From Xiamenia xianingshaonis (GTDB lineage: Bacteria > Actinomycetota > Coriobacteriia > Coriobacteriales > Eggerthellaceae): DNA of 64,000 bases. Under the pieces are notes generated by a model. That model saw only the letters and a list, made by a program, of their open reading frames with translations. It was not told where the DNA came from and did not search any database. The stretch spans positions 1,550,001-1,614,000 of the forward strand of contig NZ_CP072829.1 in assembly GCF_017945865.1 (NCBI RefSeq), read 5' to 3'. A program made the translations under genes and the position numbers. Of the stretch, positions 35,372 through 43,304 are shown piece after piece; position 1 is the first letter of the stretch, and each line of letters begins with the position of its first letter.

Positions 35372-36232
35372 TCAGCGCCTCCCGAGGCTCATCGCCAAAG
35401 CGCCCGTCGGGCATGCGTCGATGCAGGCGCCGCACGCCATGCAGTCGCCCGCCCGGACGATGCGGTCCTCTCCGGCAAGCGCCGGCTGCAGGATTTCCGG
35501 ATCGGCCAGACAGGCCGACTCGCACTTGCCGCAGTGGATGCAGGCGTCGTGGTCGATGGCGACGTTGACCTGGCCGACGCGGCCGAGCGCCTCATACACG
35601 CCGCCGAGCGGGCACAGTGAGCGGCACCACACGCGCCGGCTCCAGAACAGCTCGAGCACGGCAATGGCGGCCAACACGCCCAAACCGGAAAACGCACCGA
35701 ACAAGATTCCCCTGTTCACAGCCCCTATCGGGGAAAACGCTTGAAACACCGGGAAGGACAGCAGTGCAGACAGCACCACAACGCCCGCCGCGACGCCGAT
35801 CTTCGTGCGACGCGGCACCGTCCGTTCAGCCACCCGCAAACCCAGCTTGCGACGCAGCCAGTCGAGCCCTTCCAGCAGCAAGTTCACTGGGCATACCCAG
35901 CCGCAAAACGCGCGTCCCCGCACAAGCCCGTACACGACGAGCACGGGAAGCACACCTGTGAGCAGGCCGATCGAAACGGTCTTCGCCGCAGCGACCACCT
36001 CGGCGGCGGCCAGCGGATCGAGGATGGTCACGCCCAGCACGCTCGACGAGCTCAAACTGCCGTAGAAGACGCCTTCGGCCGGCGTGGGGGCTGCCACGTC
36101 GGTGCTGGCGAACGATCCGGCCAGGCCCCATCCCGCAACCAGAAGCGGAAGGCAGAAGAGCACAGCCATGAACACCTGCACGATGCGACGTGCAAGCGTG
36201 ATCCGAAACGGTTTGCGAGATTCTTTGGACAC
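35372..36232 (-). CDS. napH: NapH-type quinol dehydrogenase, membrane ferredoxin; possible C-terminal frameshift
   Basis: A 286-residue polytopic protein: four to five membrane helices, CGWVCPVNLL and CRSLCPLGG cysteine motifs, then two 4Fe-4S ferredoxin clusters (CIHCGKCESAC and CMACGACIDACP). It passes electrons from quinol toward NapG/NapA. The start is a GTG at 36232 behind AAGGAAAGG. The frame stops just after CPTGALAMSLGRR. A neighbouring frame stays open 30 more codons to 35301 with gene-like composition (GDEPREALIDSASPALAKQP), so a frameshift near 35390 may have shortened the protein. Confidence 0.88.
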   Translation of the reverse strand: MSKESRKPFRITLARRIVQVFMAVLFCLPLLVAGWGLAGSFASTDVAAPTPAEGVFYGSLSSSSVLGVTILDPLAAAEVVAAAKTVSIGLLTGVLPVLVVYGLVRGRAFCGWVCPVNLLLEGLDWLRRKLGLRVAERTVPRRTKIGVAAGVVVLSALLSFPVFQAFSPIGAVNRGILFGAFSGLGVLAAIAVLELFWSRRVWCRSLCPLGGVYEALGRVGQVNVAIDHDACIHCGKCESACLADPEILQPALAGEDRIVRAGDCMACGACIDACPTGALAMSLGRR

Positions 36233-36320
36233 AGCCTTTCCTTTCTCTTGCAGGCGCACAAAAGGCGGCGGACGGCAGAGCCTCGTTCAGGCTTCAAGCC
36301 GCCGCGCCGCCGTCATGTCG

Positions 36321-36611
36321 TCAATCAGTTGCGCTGTCGGATACAAACGAGGACTCGCCGTCGTGGTCGTAGAGCCCTTCGCAGTTCACGTACACGAGGT
36401 TCACCGCCAAAACGCCAGGGATGCGCAAAAACGACTCCGCCGTCGCGGACGACGCACCCACGCTTTCCGCCTCGATGGTCACGACCAGCCGAGTTTCGTG
36501 CGTTTCATGCACTTCCACGCCCGACAGCTTCTCGAGCGCCGCGGCCACGTCGTCCTCAGATCCTGGCGCCACTTCCACGACCAGGCTTGAAATCACATCG
36601 TTTGCAGCCAT
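36321..36611 (-). CDS. napD: NapD-type Tat proofreading chaperone
   Basis: A 96-residue ferredoxin-like protein: MAANDVISSLVVEVAPGSED, then the TRLVVTIEAESVG strand. NapD binds the Tat signal of NapA until its cofactors are in place. The gene lies five bases from the cytochrome gene in the nap operon. The family call rests on length, fold pattern and context. Confidence 0.82.
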   Translation of the reverse strand: MAANDVISSLVVEVAPGSEDDVAAALEKLSGVEVHETHETRLVVTIEAESVGASSATAESFLRIPGVLAVNLVYVNCEGLYDHDGESSFVSDSATD

Positions 36612-36616
36612 GGTGC

Positions 36617-36994
36617 CTACGACTCCTGGGCGTGGCAGGTGTTGCACTGCAGGCGGACCGGATCGATCTCGCCCGTCGTGTACGACCCGTCGACATAGTG
36701 GTCCTCGGGCAGCATCGCGCCGCCGCCGGCCGTGGTCTTGCCGTCGGTCGTGCCGTGGCACGTCGCGCAGCCTTCGCCGCCCATGGACTCGAATCGGCCC
36801 TGATGGTCGGCGGGCGTGTTGGCCGGAATGCCGTCGAGCTCGGGCGCGGGCGCTTCGACCCCCGCCGTTGCGGCGGACTGCCCGCCAGCGTTTTCGCTGG
36901 AGGCAACCACCGTCGGAGCGCAGGCGGCCATGGTGCCGACCGACATCGCGAGCGCAATCGCAGCAGCGGCGAGCGACAGTTTCTTCATCTTCAT
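36617..36994 (-). CDS. dihaem c-type cytochrome lipoprotein (NapB-like role)
   Basis: A 125-residue protein. The signal peptide ends in a lipobox (TMAAC, C25), so it would be tethered to the outer face of the membrane. Two haem sites are visible: C76-C79-H80 (CATCH) and C117-C120-H121 (CNTCH). AGGGGG precedes the ATG. It directly follows napA and probably replaces the soluble periplasmic NapB of Gram-negatives as electron donor. Confidence 0.85.
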   Translation of the reverse strand: MKMKKLSLAAAAIALAMSVGTMAACAPTVVASSENAGGQSAATAGVEAPAPELDGIPANTPADHQGRFESMGGEGCATCHGTTDGKTTAGGGAMLPEDHYVDGSYTTGEIDPVRLQCNTCHAQES

Positions 36995-37006
36995 GATCGG
37001 TCCCCC

Positions 37007-39595
37007 TTACGCCTTCTCGATGCGCACCGGCGTCTTTTTGTAGTCAGGCTCTTTGGAAAGCGGGCAGTACACGTCCTGCACCACCAAGTTGATGAGCGTT
37101 TCCTCGGCGAAGAACGGCACGAACACGCGGCCTCTCGGCTGACCCGTGCGGCCAGCCGTCGACACCTTCACCTCGCAGGTGCCATAGCGCGACGTGACGC
37201 GCGCCATATCGCCGTCGACCAGGCCCAATTCCTTGCAGTCGTCCGGATTCATGTCCATGAGGGCTTCAGGCAGCGCACGGTCGAGCTCGGGGACGCGGCG
37301 CGTCATCGAGCCGGTGTGCCAGTGCTCGAGCAGACGCCCCGTGCACAGCCAGAAGGGGTATTCTTCCGAAGGCTCTTCTGCGGGCGGCTCCCATGGACGG
37401 AAGACCACGGACGGCCGCTGGTCGGCGCTCTTGTAGAAGCTCACGCCGCCGGCCAGATCCTGCGTGCCGTACTGCTCGATGCCGTACTGGTCGAAGCCGT
37501 CTTCCTGCGGACCGTCGCAAAAACGCCACTTCGTTGCCAGCCACTTGCCGTCGACTTCGCGAACAGGCCAGGTGAGGCCATGGTTTTCGATGTACTCGTC
37601 GTAAGGAGCCAGCTGCTTGTTCTCCATCTTGAGCTTCGCTTCGACGTTGATGGCCTCGGCGGCGGGATTGAGGCTGGGGTTCGAGAACGTGCGGTACTCT
37701 TCCCAGATGGCGCGCGACGTTTCACGCCCGTCGCCCTTGAAGTCGGCGGCGTCCTTGTCGTACCATTCGCCGAACAGGGCGTCGAAGGCATCCGTCTCGC
37801 CGATGGTCTCGCCCTCCAGCGTGCGCTTGGCGATTTCCATGAGCATCCACAGGTCCCACTTCGCGTCTCCCGGCGGGTCGACGGCCTTTTCAAACACCGC
37901 CGTGCGGCGCTCGGCGTTGCCGAACTGGCCCTCGCGCTCGACCCACATGGCAGCCGGCAGCACCACGTCGGCATACTGGGTCGAAAGCGTCGGATACACT
38001 TCGCTGACCACGATGAACGCGTCGATGATGCCCTTCTTGTCGCCCTTGCCGAGGAAGCGCGTCAAATTCGGCATGGACACCGCCCAGTTGTTGTGGGCCG
38101 ACCACAGGAAGTCGATGTTGCCGTTGGACAGCTCGCGGAAGATCTTCACCGTGTGCATGCCCGGCTTCTCGATGGCGTCGAGGTAGCCTTCCGGCAGGTT
38201 CCATATGGCTTCGCTGTAGCGGCGATGCGGCTCCTGCGCCACCAGCAAGTCGGCAGGCAGGCGGTGGCAGAACGTGCCGACCTCGCGGGCCGTGCCGCAG
38301 GCCGACGGCTGGCCGGTGAGCGAAAACGCTCCGTCGCCGGGGCGGGCGTAGCGGCCGGTCAGCAGGTGGATGTTGTAGATGCAGTGGTTCATCCACGTGC
38401 CTCGGTTGTGCTGGTTGACGCCCATGGTCCACAGCGACAGCACCTTGCGGCTCTTGTCGGCGAAAACCTCGGCAAGCTCTTTGATGTCTGCAGCCGGCAC
38501 GCCGGAGATCTCTTCGGCGTATTCCAGCGTGTAGGGCGCCAGACGCTCGGCGAACTGCTCGAACGTGATTTCCTCCACCGCATCGACCGTTTGTCCGACA
38601 TCGGACTTGTCGTAGCCGTCCTCGAAGGCGTTGCCGATGTCCTCGGTTCCCTGCTTGAACTTCAGATGGTCGGCGACGAATTCCTTGTCGTAGAGGTCGT
38701 TCACGATGAGGTAGTTCGCAACGGCGTTGGCAATGGCCAGGTCAGACCCGGGGTTCATCAAGAGCACCTTGTCGGCGTTGACGGACGTGCGGGTGTTCAT
38801 GGTCGTGATGTCATAGTGCTTGACGTCGTCGCCGTTGAGGATGCGGGCCTGCACGCGCGAATACAGCATCGGATGCGCCTCGGCCATGTTGGCGCCCCAG
38901 GTCACGAACGTGTCGGTCTCGTCGATGTCCGAATAGCAGCCGGCAGGCTCGTCGGTCTGGAAGACGTTCATGAAGCCGACGACGGCGCTGGCCATGCACA
39001 GGCGCGCGTTGGGGTCGATATTGTTCGACAGCAGGCCGGCCTTCCAGAATTTCGCCTGGCAGTAGCCCTCGACGATAGGCTGCTGGCCGCTGCCCCAAAA
39101 CGCCAGGCGCGACTTATCGGCCTTCCACGTCTCGCGCAGCTTGGAAGCCACCAGATCGAGCGCCTCGTCCCAGGTCGCCTCGCGCAAGCCAGCGCCCACG
39201 CCGGTGCCTTTGGTGGCCTTGTCGTCGCGGATCATCGGCGTGGTCAGACGATCCTCGCCGTAGAGCACCGTGGCCAAATGGTAGCCCTTCACGCAGTTCA
39301 GGCCCAGGTTCGACCCGTTGTCCGGGTCGCCCTTCACCGCGACCACCTTGCCGTCCTTCGCTTCGACGATGACGCCGCAGCCGCAGCCGCAGAAGCGGCA
39401 CACGCCCACGGTTTGCGTGATGCCCTCGCGATCGTTCGCAGCCGCTTCAGTGTCGGCAGAAGCGGCGGGGTCTGCTCCTTCTTCCGCCGGCTCGGGGCTT
39501 GAGCAGCCCACAAGCGAAGCGATGCTGCCGGTGGCGGCAGCAGACGCCATGGCAATGGCAGACGTCTTGATGAATTTCCTTCGACTCAGCTCCAT
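37007..39595 (-). CDS. napA: NapA-type molybdopterin nitrate reductase, Tat lipoprotein
   Basis: An 862-residue Mo-bis-MGD enzyme reducing nitrate to nitrite outside the membrane. A twin-arginine motif (SRRKF, residues 4-8) is followed by a lipobox-like LVGC (C31). The 4Fe-4S ligands are C66, C69, C73 and C101, with K103 in NCVKG for electron transfer. C200 (RLCMASAVVGF) is the expected Mo ligand, and the DEPAGCYSDIDETDTFVTWG block is Nap-like. The C-terminal MGD-binding domain is complete. AGGAGGG precedes the ATG at 39595. Formate dehydrogenase is unlikely given the Nap neighbours, but the substrate is inferred. Confidence 0.88.
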   Translation of the reverse strand: MELSRRKFIKTSAIAMASAAATGSIASLVGCSSPEPAEEGADPAASADTEAAANDREGITQTVGVCRFCGCGCGVIVEAKDGKVVAVKGDPDNGSNLGLNCVKGYHLATVLYGEDRLTTPMIRDDKATKGTGVGAGLREATWDEALDLVASKLRETWKADKSRLAFWGSGQQPIVEGYCQAKFWKAGLLSNNIDPNARLCMASAVVGFMNVFQTDEPAGCYSDIDETDTFVTWGANMAEAHPMLYSRVQARILNGDDVKHYDITTMNTRTSVNADKVLLMNPGSDLAIANAVANYLIVNDLYDKEFVADHLKFKQGTEDIGNAFEDGYDKSDVGQTVDAVEEITFEQFAERLAPYTLEYAEEISGVPAADIKELAEVFADKSRKVLSLWTMGVNQHNRGTWMNHCIYNIHLLTGRYARPGDGAFSLTGQPSACGTAREVGTFCHRLPADLLVAQEPHRRYSEAIWNLPEGYLDAIEKPGMHTVKIFRELSNGNIDFLWSAHNNWAVSMPNLTRFLGKGDKKGIIDAFIVVSEVYPTLSTQYADVVLPAAMWVEREGQFGNAERRTAVFEKAVDPPGDAKWDLWMLMEIAKRTLEGETIGETDAFDALFGEWYDKDAADFKGDGRETSRAIWEEYRTFSNPSLNPAAEAINVEAKLKMENKQLAPYDEYIENHGLTWPVREVDGKWLATKWRFCDGPQEDGFDQYGIEQYGTQDLAGGVSFYKSADQRPSVVFRPWEPPAEEPSEEYPFWLCTGRLLEHWHTGSMTRRVPELDRALPEALMDMNPDDCKELGLVDGDMARVTSRYGTCEVKVSTAGRTGQPRGRVFVPFFAEETLINLVVQDVYCPLSKEPDYKKTPVRIEKA

Positions 39596-39656
39596 ACGTT
39601 CCCTCCTTTTGTTTCGGGCCTGCTCAGTGCTCGCTCCAGATGCACACACAACGCAC

Positions 39657-40244
39657 TTACGTTGCGGGCTCAATGGTGATGGCAAGCGCAGGCTCGCTGA
39701 CAACGCATCGTTCGACGCACAGGCCGCAGCCCGTGCAGACGTCTTCGTTGATGACCGGTTCGAAAATGGCGTGGATCGCGTCGCCCTCGCGGGCCGCGAA
39801 TTCAATGGTGATGGCCTCGTCAATGAGAGGACAGGCCCGGTAGCACACCTCGCAGCGGTTGCCCACGTACGAAAGGCACAGGTCCTTGTTGACTCGCGCC
39901 GTGCCCATGCGCAGCTCGTCGCGCGTGGCAACCGGCTCAAGCGCGCCGGTAGGACACGCCGTTGAACAGGGAAAACCGTCGCACATGCGGCAAGCATGGG
40001 CGCGAGGGTCGATGACGGGCGTGCCGGCCTGGAAGCCGGCGTCTCGCGGCGCGGCGACGATGCAGCGGTAAGGGCAGGCCTCGATGCAACGGCCACACTT
40101 GACGCAGCGCTCAAAAAAGCCGCCTTCGTGCAGGGCGCCGGGCGGTCGCAGCAAAGACGGCGTTTCACGCGTCGCGCCGTAGGCGGCCGTAGCGGCCACC
40201 GCGCCAAGCGCGACGGCGATGGCGGCAATGCCCTTGAACGGCAT
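39657..40244 (-). CDS. napG: NapG-type 4Fe-4S ferredoxin
   Basis: A 195-residue protein with an N-terminal membrane or signal helix (FKGIAAIAVALGAVAATAAY) and four cysteine clusters: CVKCGRCIEACP, CRMCDGFPCSTACP, CEVCYRACP and CTGCGLCVERC. It works with NapH to move electrons from menaquinol to the external reductase. It is the first gene of the nap operon. The ATG at 40244 follows AAGGGGG; ten upstream codons are excluded. Confidence 0.88.
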   Translation of the reverse strand: MPFKGIAAIAVALGAVAATAAYGATRETPSLLRPPGALHEGGFFERCVKCGRCIEACPYRCIVAAPRDAGFQAGTPVIDPRAHACRMCDGFPCSTACPTGALEPVATRDELRMGTARVNKDLCLSYVGNRCEVCYRACPLIDEAITIEFAAREGDAIHAIFEPVINEDVCTGCGLCVERCVVSEPALAITIEPAT

Positions 40245-40326
40245 AAGCAGCCCCCTTCCCAAACGTCTCGGCAAAACCTCTCTCTTCCAAAGAGCAATGG
40301 TACCGAATGCGCCCGCTGTTTCGGAA

Positions 40327-40359
40327 GGGACGCTTCAAAGGAAATAGAAGGGGACGCTT
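40327..40359 (-). repeat. direct repeat in the nap leader
   Basis: GGGACGCTT occurs at 40327-40335 and 40351-40359 (24-base period), with related flanks. It lies between the predicted transcript start and napG, so it could be a repressor site or an RNA element. Confidence 0.4.
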
Positions 40360-40372
40360 GGCAACCGTTTCC

Positions 40373-40393
40373 TTACGTAATCGAAAGAATATA
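40373..40393 (-). promoter_or_regulatory. nap promoter region
   Basis: Minus-strand -10 TATATT (40388-40393) in an AT-rich island, with an 8-bp palindrome TTACGTAA (40373-40380) at the likely transcript start. The -35 region is poor, as expected for a regulated respiratory promoter. No clear FNR box was seen. Confidence 0.38.
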
Positions 40394-40444
40394 TCATCTA
40401 CACAACGGCAGCAGAAGGCCGAAGCAGCGCTTTGACCAAGGGTT

Positions 40445-41557
40445 TTATTTGACTGCCTGGCGGATCAGCTCTTCGGCCAGACGCGTAATGTCCTGCAGGT
40501 CGGTCACCGTGATGTACTCGTCGAGCGTATGGAAGTTCGTCATGCCGATGCCGAGCGTCACGGCGCGAACCCCGCGCGAGGCCAGGATGTTCGCGTCGGC
40601 GCCGCCGCCGGAGCGGTGCGATTTGAAGGCGAGTCCGGCAGCGTCACATGCCGCCGCAATGCCCTGCACGAGCGCGTCGTCTTCCGCATAGGACACCGCC
40701 GGATAGTCCTCGTGCCATTCGACGGTGACTTCGCCGCCCGCCTCTTCGGCGGCCGCCGTAAGCGATGCGGTCATGGCGGCCTGCACCTCGTCGGCGCGTG
40801 CAGACAGAAGCGAGCGGCACTCGCCTCGCACCAAGCAGTCGCGCGGCACAATGTTTTCCTCAGCTCCGCCCTCGATGACGCCGATGTTGGACGTGGTAGC
40901 GTCGTCAAGACGCCCGAGCGGCATGGCGGCAATGGCGCGGGCAGCCATGGCGATGGCCGAATTGCCCAGTTCAGGCTCTACTCCGGCATGCGCCGCGCGG
41001 CCGTGGAAGTGCGCCCGCACAGTGCGGTGGCACGGGGCCGCCACAATGACGCTGCCCGGGGCGCCGTCAGCGTCGAGCACGTAGCACGGCGCTCCTTCCG
41101 GCAAAAGGCCGGCGTCGAAGTTCGCCGCACCCACCAGGCTGATCTCTTCGCAGACCGTGAACAGCACGGTCACCGTCGGCATGGGCTCGCCCAACTCGAC
41201 CAGCGTGCGCACGGCCTCCAAGATGGCGGCGATGCCCGCCTTGTCGTCGGCGGCCAAAATGGTCTTGCCGGCCGACACGATGCGCCCGTCTTCGATGATC
41301 GGATCGATGTTGCGGCACGGCGTCACGGTATCGAGATGCGCCGACAGGATGACCTCGCCGTCGACGTCGCCTTTGCGCGTGGCCACCAGGTTGCCGGTTT
41401 CCGACCCCGTTTTCGCCATGGAATCGTCGAACGTGACCATGAAGCCGAGCCGCTGCAGCTCGCGAGCGCAAAACGCCGCCATAGCCCCCTCTCCGCGCGA
41501 AGGGCTCTCGATGCGCACGAGATGGAAGAAGAGGTTGAGCAGTCTGTCGGAGTTCAT
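40445..41557 (-). CDS. M20 family metallopeptidase, PepT-like
   Basis: A 370-residue di-zinc peptidase. Motifs: SAHLDTVTPC (first metal site), AADDKAGIAAILE (bridging Asp), CEEISLVG (catalytic and metal Glu), DADGAPGS, and a late GGGADANIL. It resembles the PepT-like branch that cleaves small peptides. The ATG at 41557 follows GAAAGGCG; 13 upstream codons are excluded. It stands alone between the pyrophosphatase and the nap operon. Confidence 0.85.
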   Translation of the reverse strand: MNSDRLLNLFFHLVRIESPSRGEGAMAAFCARELQRLGFMVTFDDSMAKTGSETGNLVATRKGDVDGEVILSAHLDTVTPCRNIDPIIEDGRIVSAGKTILAADDKAGIAAILEAVRTLVELGEPMPTVTVLFTVCEEISLVGAANFDAGLLPEGAPCYVLDADGAPGSVIVAAPCHRTVRAHFHGRAAHAGVEPELGNSAIAMAARAIAAMPLGRLDDATTSNIGVIEGGAEENIVPRDCLVRGECRSLLSARADEVQAAMTASLTAAAEEAGGEVTVEWHEDYPAVSYAEDDALVQGIAAACDAAGLAFKSHRSGGGADANILASRGVRAVTLGIGMTNFHTLDEYITVTDLQDITRLAEELIRQAVK

Positions 41558-41678
41558 GGGTCGCCTTTCAAGAATCGGAAAAACCGGCGGACGCATGGGC
41601 GCCGCCGGTATCCATCATGCATGATCTCCGCAAATATGCAACCCAAACGCACCTTGCAATCAGTCAAAAGGAAGAACG

Positions 41679-41698
41679 GGGGCCACCTAAGCGGCCCC
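41679..41698 (-). terminator. weak terminator after the pyrophosphatase gene
   Basis: GGGGCC and GGCCCC arms with an 8-base loop, followed on the minus strand by a pyrimidine-rich CGTTCTTCCTTTT. It lies about 50 bases past the stop at 41746. Confidence 0.4.
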
Positions 41699-41745
41699 GG
41701 GCGCGAAGGCGCCAACGCGTTCTCAAGCGAAGCTCTCTTTTTCGT

Positions 41746-43116
41746 TTAAGAGCCGAGGATCTTTGCCGCCACCTGCTTTTTGCGCGACAGAATGCCCGGC
41801 ATCCACGTGCCGCCGACGCCTTTGCAGGCGATCCCGAACACGCGGTTGACGACCCTGCGGTTGCCCTCGCACAAAAACTGGCTGCCCTCGGCCAGAATGT
41901 CGGTGACCATGAGCAGTACGAACTCGTAGTGATGCTTTTGCTGCAGTTGGCGCATGTGCTCGCGAATCTCTTCTTCGCGCTCCATTATGCTGGCAAGGTC
42001 GACGGTTTCGTGCTGGGCGATGAGCACGGTGGCCTCGTCGAGCATGAACTCCTTGGCGTCCGACTCGACGATTTTCTCGACCGGAACGGCACCGTCGCCG
42101 CCGCGCATGCGAAACACCTGCATGCCGAACTCGACCGGATCGACGCCGCCGACTTTCCCCAGGTAGGCCGCACGCTGGCGGTCAATATCGGTCGTTGTGG
42201 GCGACTTCAAGATGACCGTGTCAGTGAGCAGGGCCGACAGCAGCACGCGAGCGATCTCGGGCGGCATCTCCACCTCGTTGGCAAGGTATTCGCCCGTCAC
42301 GATGGTGGCCGTGGAGCCGACGGGCAGGTTGAGGAAGCGAATGGGGTTGGCGGTCGTGACGTCGGCGATGCGGTGGTGGTCGATGATCTCGACGACCTCG
42401 GCCTCTTCGATGCCTTTGGCCGCCTGGCGCGTCTCGTTGTGGTCGACCAAGACGACCTTGCGCCGCGGGCCGTTGGCAACGTCGGATCGCGTGACGATGC
42501 CGACGGCTATGCCTTCGTCGTCGAGCACGACGGCTTCGCGCAGATCGGTGGACATGAGGTCTTCGACGGCTTCCTGGAGCAGGCCCGCCCTATCCAAAAT
42601 GAGCACGTCGGTTTCCGTGATGTCTTCGACCTTCTGTCCCAGCGAAGCGATGAGGTCGCCGGCCACGGCCATTTGATTGCTGCCGTCTTCTTTCAGCACG
42701 TCGGTGGCGGAGATGTAGCGCTCGGCGATCATGCGCGTGGTGATGAGGCCATAGTAGGTTCCGTCGTCGTTGGTGACCACGAGCGCCCGCACGTTGTACT
42801 GGCGCAACAGCTGCCCCGCATCGAGAATGGTGGCCTTTCGGTTGATGGAGATGGGGTTTTCGGTCATGACGTCAATCACGCGCGCATGCACGTGCCCGAT
42901 AAGGTCGGGCTCGGGCTGGTTGTTGGCTTCGAGCACCCAAGCGCTCTCGGGCGGCAAGGGACCCAAACGGACCGGCACATACGTGTTTTCCGGCGTACCG
43001 CCTTCCCCTGCGGCTCGTTTTGCCAGCGCGTTCTTGAGATACGCGTAGCCTACTGCCGAGCTGATGGAATCGTTGTCCGGGTTTTTATGTCCCACTACCA
43101 AGATAGGTGCTGCCAT
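41746..43116 (-). CDS. ppaC: CBS-domain family II manganese-dependent inorganic pyrophosphatase
   Basis: A 456-residue DHH enzyme hydrolysing pyrophosphate. It begins MAAPILVVGHKNPDNDSISS. Two CBS domains (about residues 75-260, with VMTENPISINRKATILDAG and DLMSTDLREAVVLDDEG) are inserted into the DHH domain, which continues with VEIIDHHRIAD and ends in the DHHA2 SRKKQVAAKI motif. CBS domains in these enzymes bind adenine nucleotides and regulate activity. A DRTGG domain is absent. The frame upstream of 43116 is not conserved. Confidence 0.93.
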   Translation of the reverse strand: MAAPILVVGHKNPDNDSISSAVGYAYLKNALAKRAAGEGGTPENTYVPVRLGPLPPESAWVLEANNQPEPDLIGHVHARVIDVMTENPISINRKATILDAGQLLRQYNVRALVVTNDDGTYYGLITTRMIAERYISATDVLKEDGSNQMAVAGDLIASLGQKVEDITETDVLILDRAGLLQEAVEDLMSTDLREAVVLDDEGIAVGIVTRSDVANGPRRKVVLVDHNETRQAAKGIEEAEVVEIIDHHRIADVTTANPIRFLNLPVGSTATIVTGEYLANEVEMPPEIARVLLSALLTDTVILKSPTTTDIDRQRAAYLGKVGGVDPVEFGMQVFRMRGGDGAVPVEKIVESDAKEFMLDEATVLIAQHETVDLASIMEREEEIREHMRQLQQKHHYEFVLLMVTDILAEGSQFLCEGNRRVVNRVFGIACKGVGGTWMPGILSRKKQVAAKILGS

Positions 43117-43205
43117 AGCGCATGCGCTCCCTTTCGGCCGCTCCGAGAAGCCCCTCCGTTTCCCCAAATGCTCGCGTTTCCGTCGCGAAAACTGTGGCTT
43201 CATTG

Positions 43206-43237
43206 TTGACTGGAATAATAAGTATAAAGTGTACCAT
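43206..43237. promoter_or_regulatory. AT-rich divergent promoter region
   Basis: This 35-base island between the divergent pyrophosphatase and serine dehydratase genes holds TTGACT (43206-43211), AATAATA, TATAAA (43223-43228) and TACCAT. No pair has ideal spacing, so exact promoters cannot be assigned. Confidence 0.35.
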
Positions 43238-43304
43238 AGATGTCGAAATCGGCCCCTGCCGATTGCGAACGTGCCCTGATTTCCAGAAAAGAGGCGTGCC
43301 CTTT

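Noticed and set aside
35741-39502. Very long open frame on the plus strand across the nap genes (1253 codons)
   Set aside because: It is antisense to napH, napD, the cytochrome and napA, which all have clear motifs. Long antisense frames are common at this GC content.
37007-39595. Formate dehydrogenase instead of nitrate reductase
   Set aside because: The Cys Mo ligand with RLCMASAVVGF and the DEPAGCYSDI region, plus napD, napG and napH next to it, fit Nap better than FdhF/FdnG.
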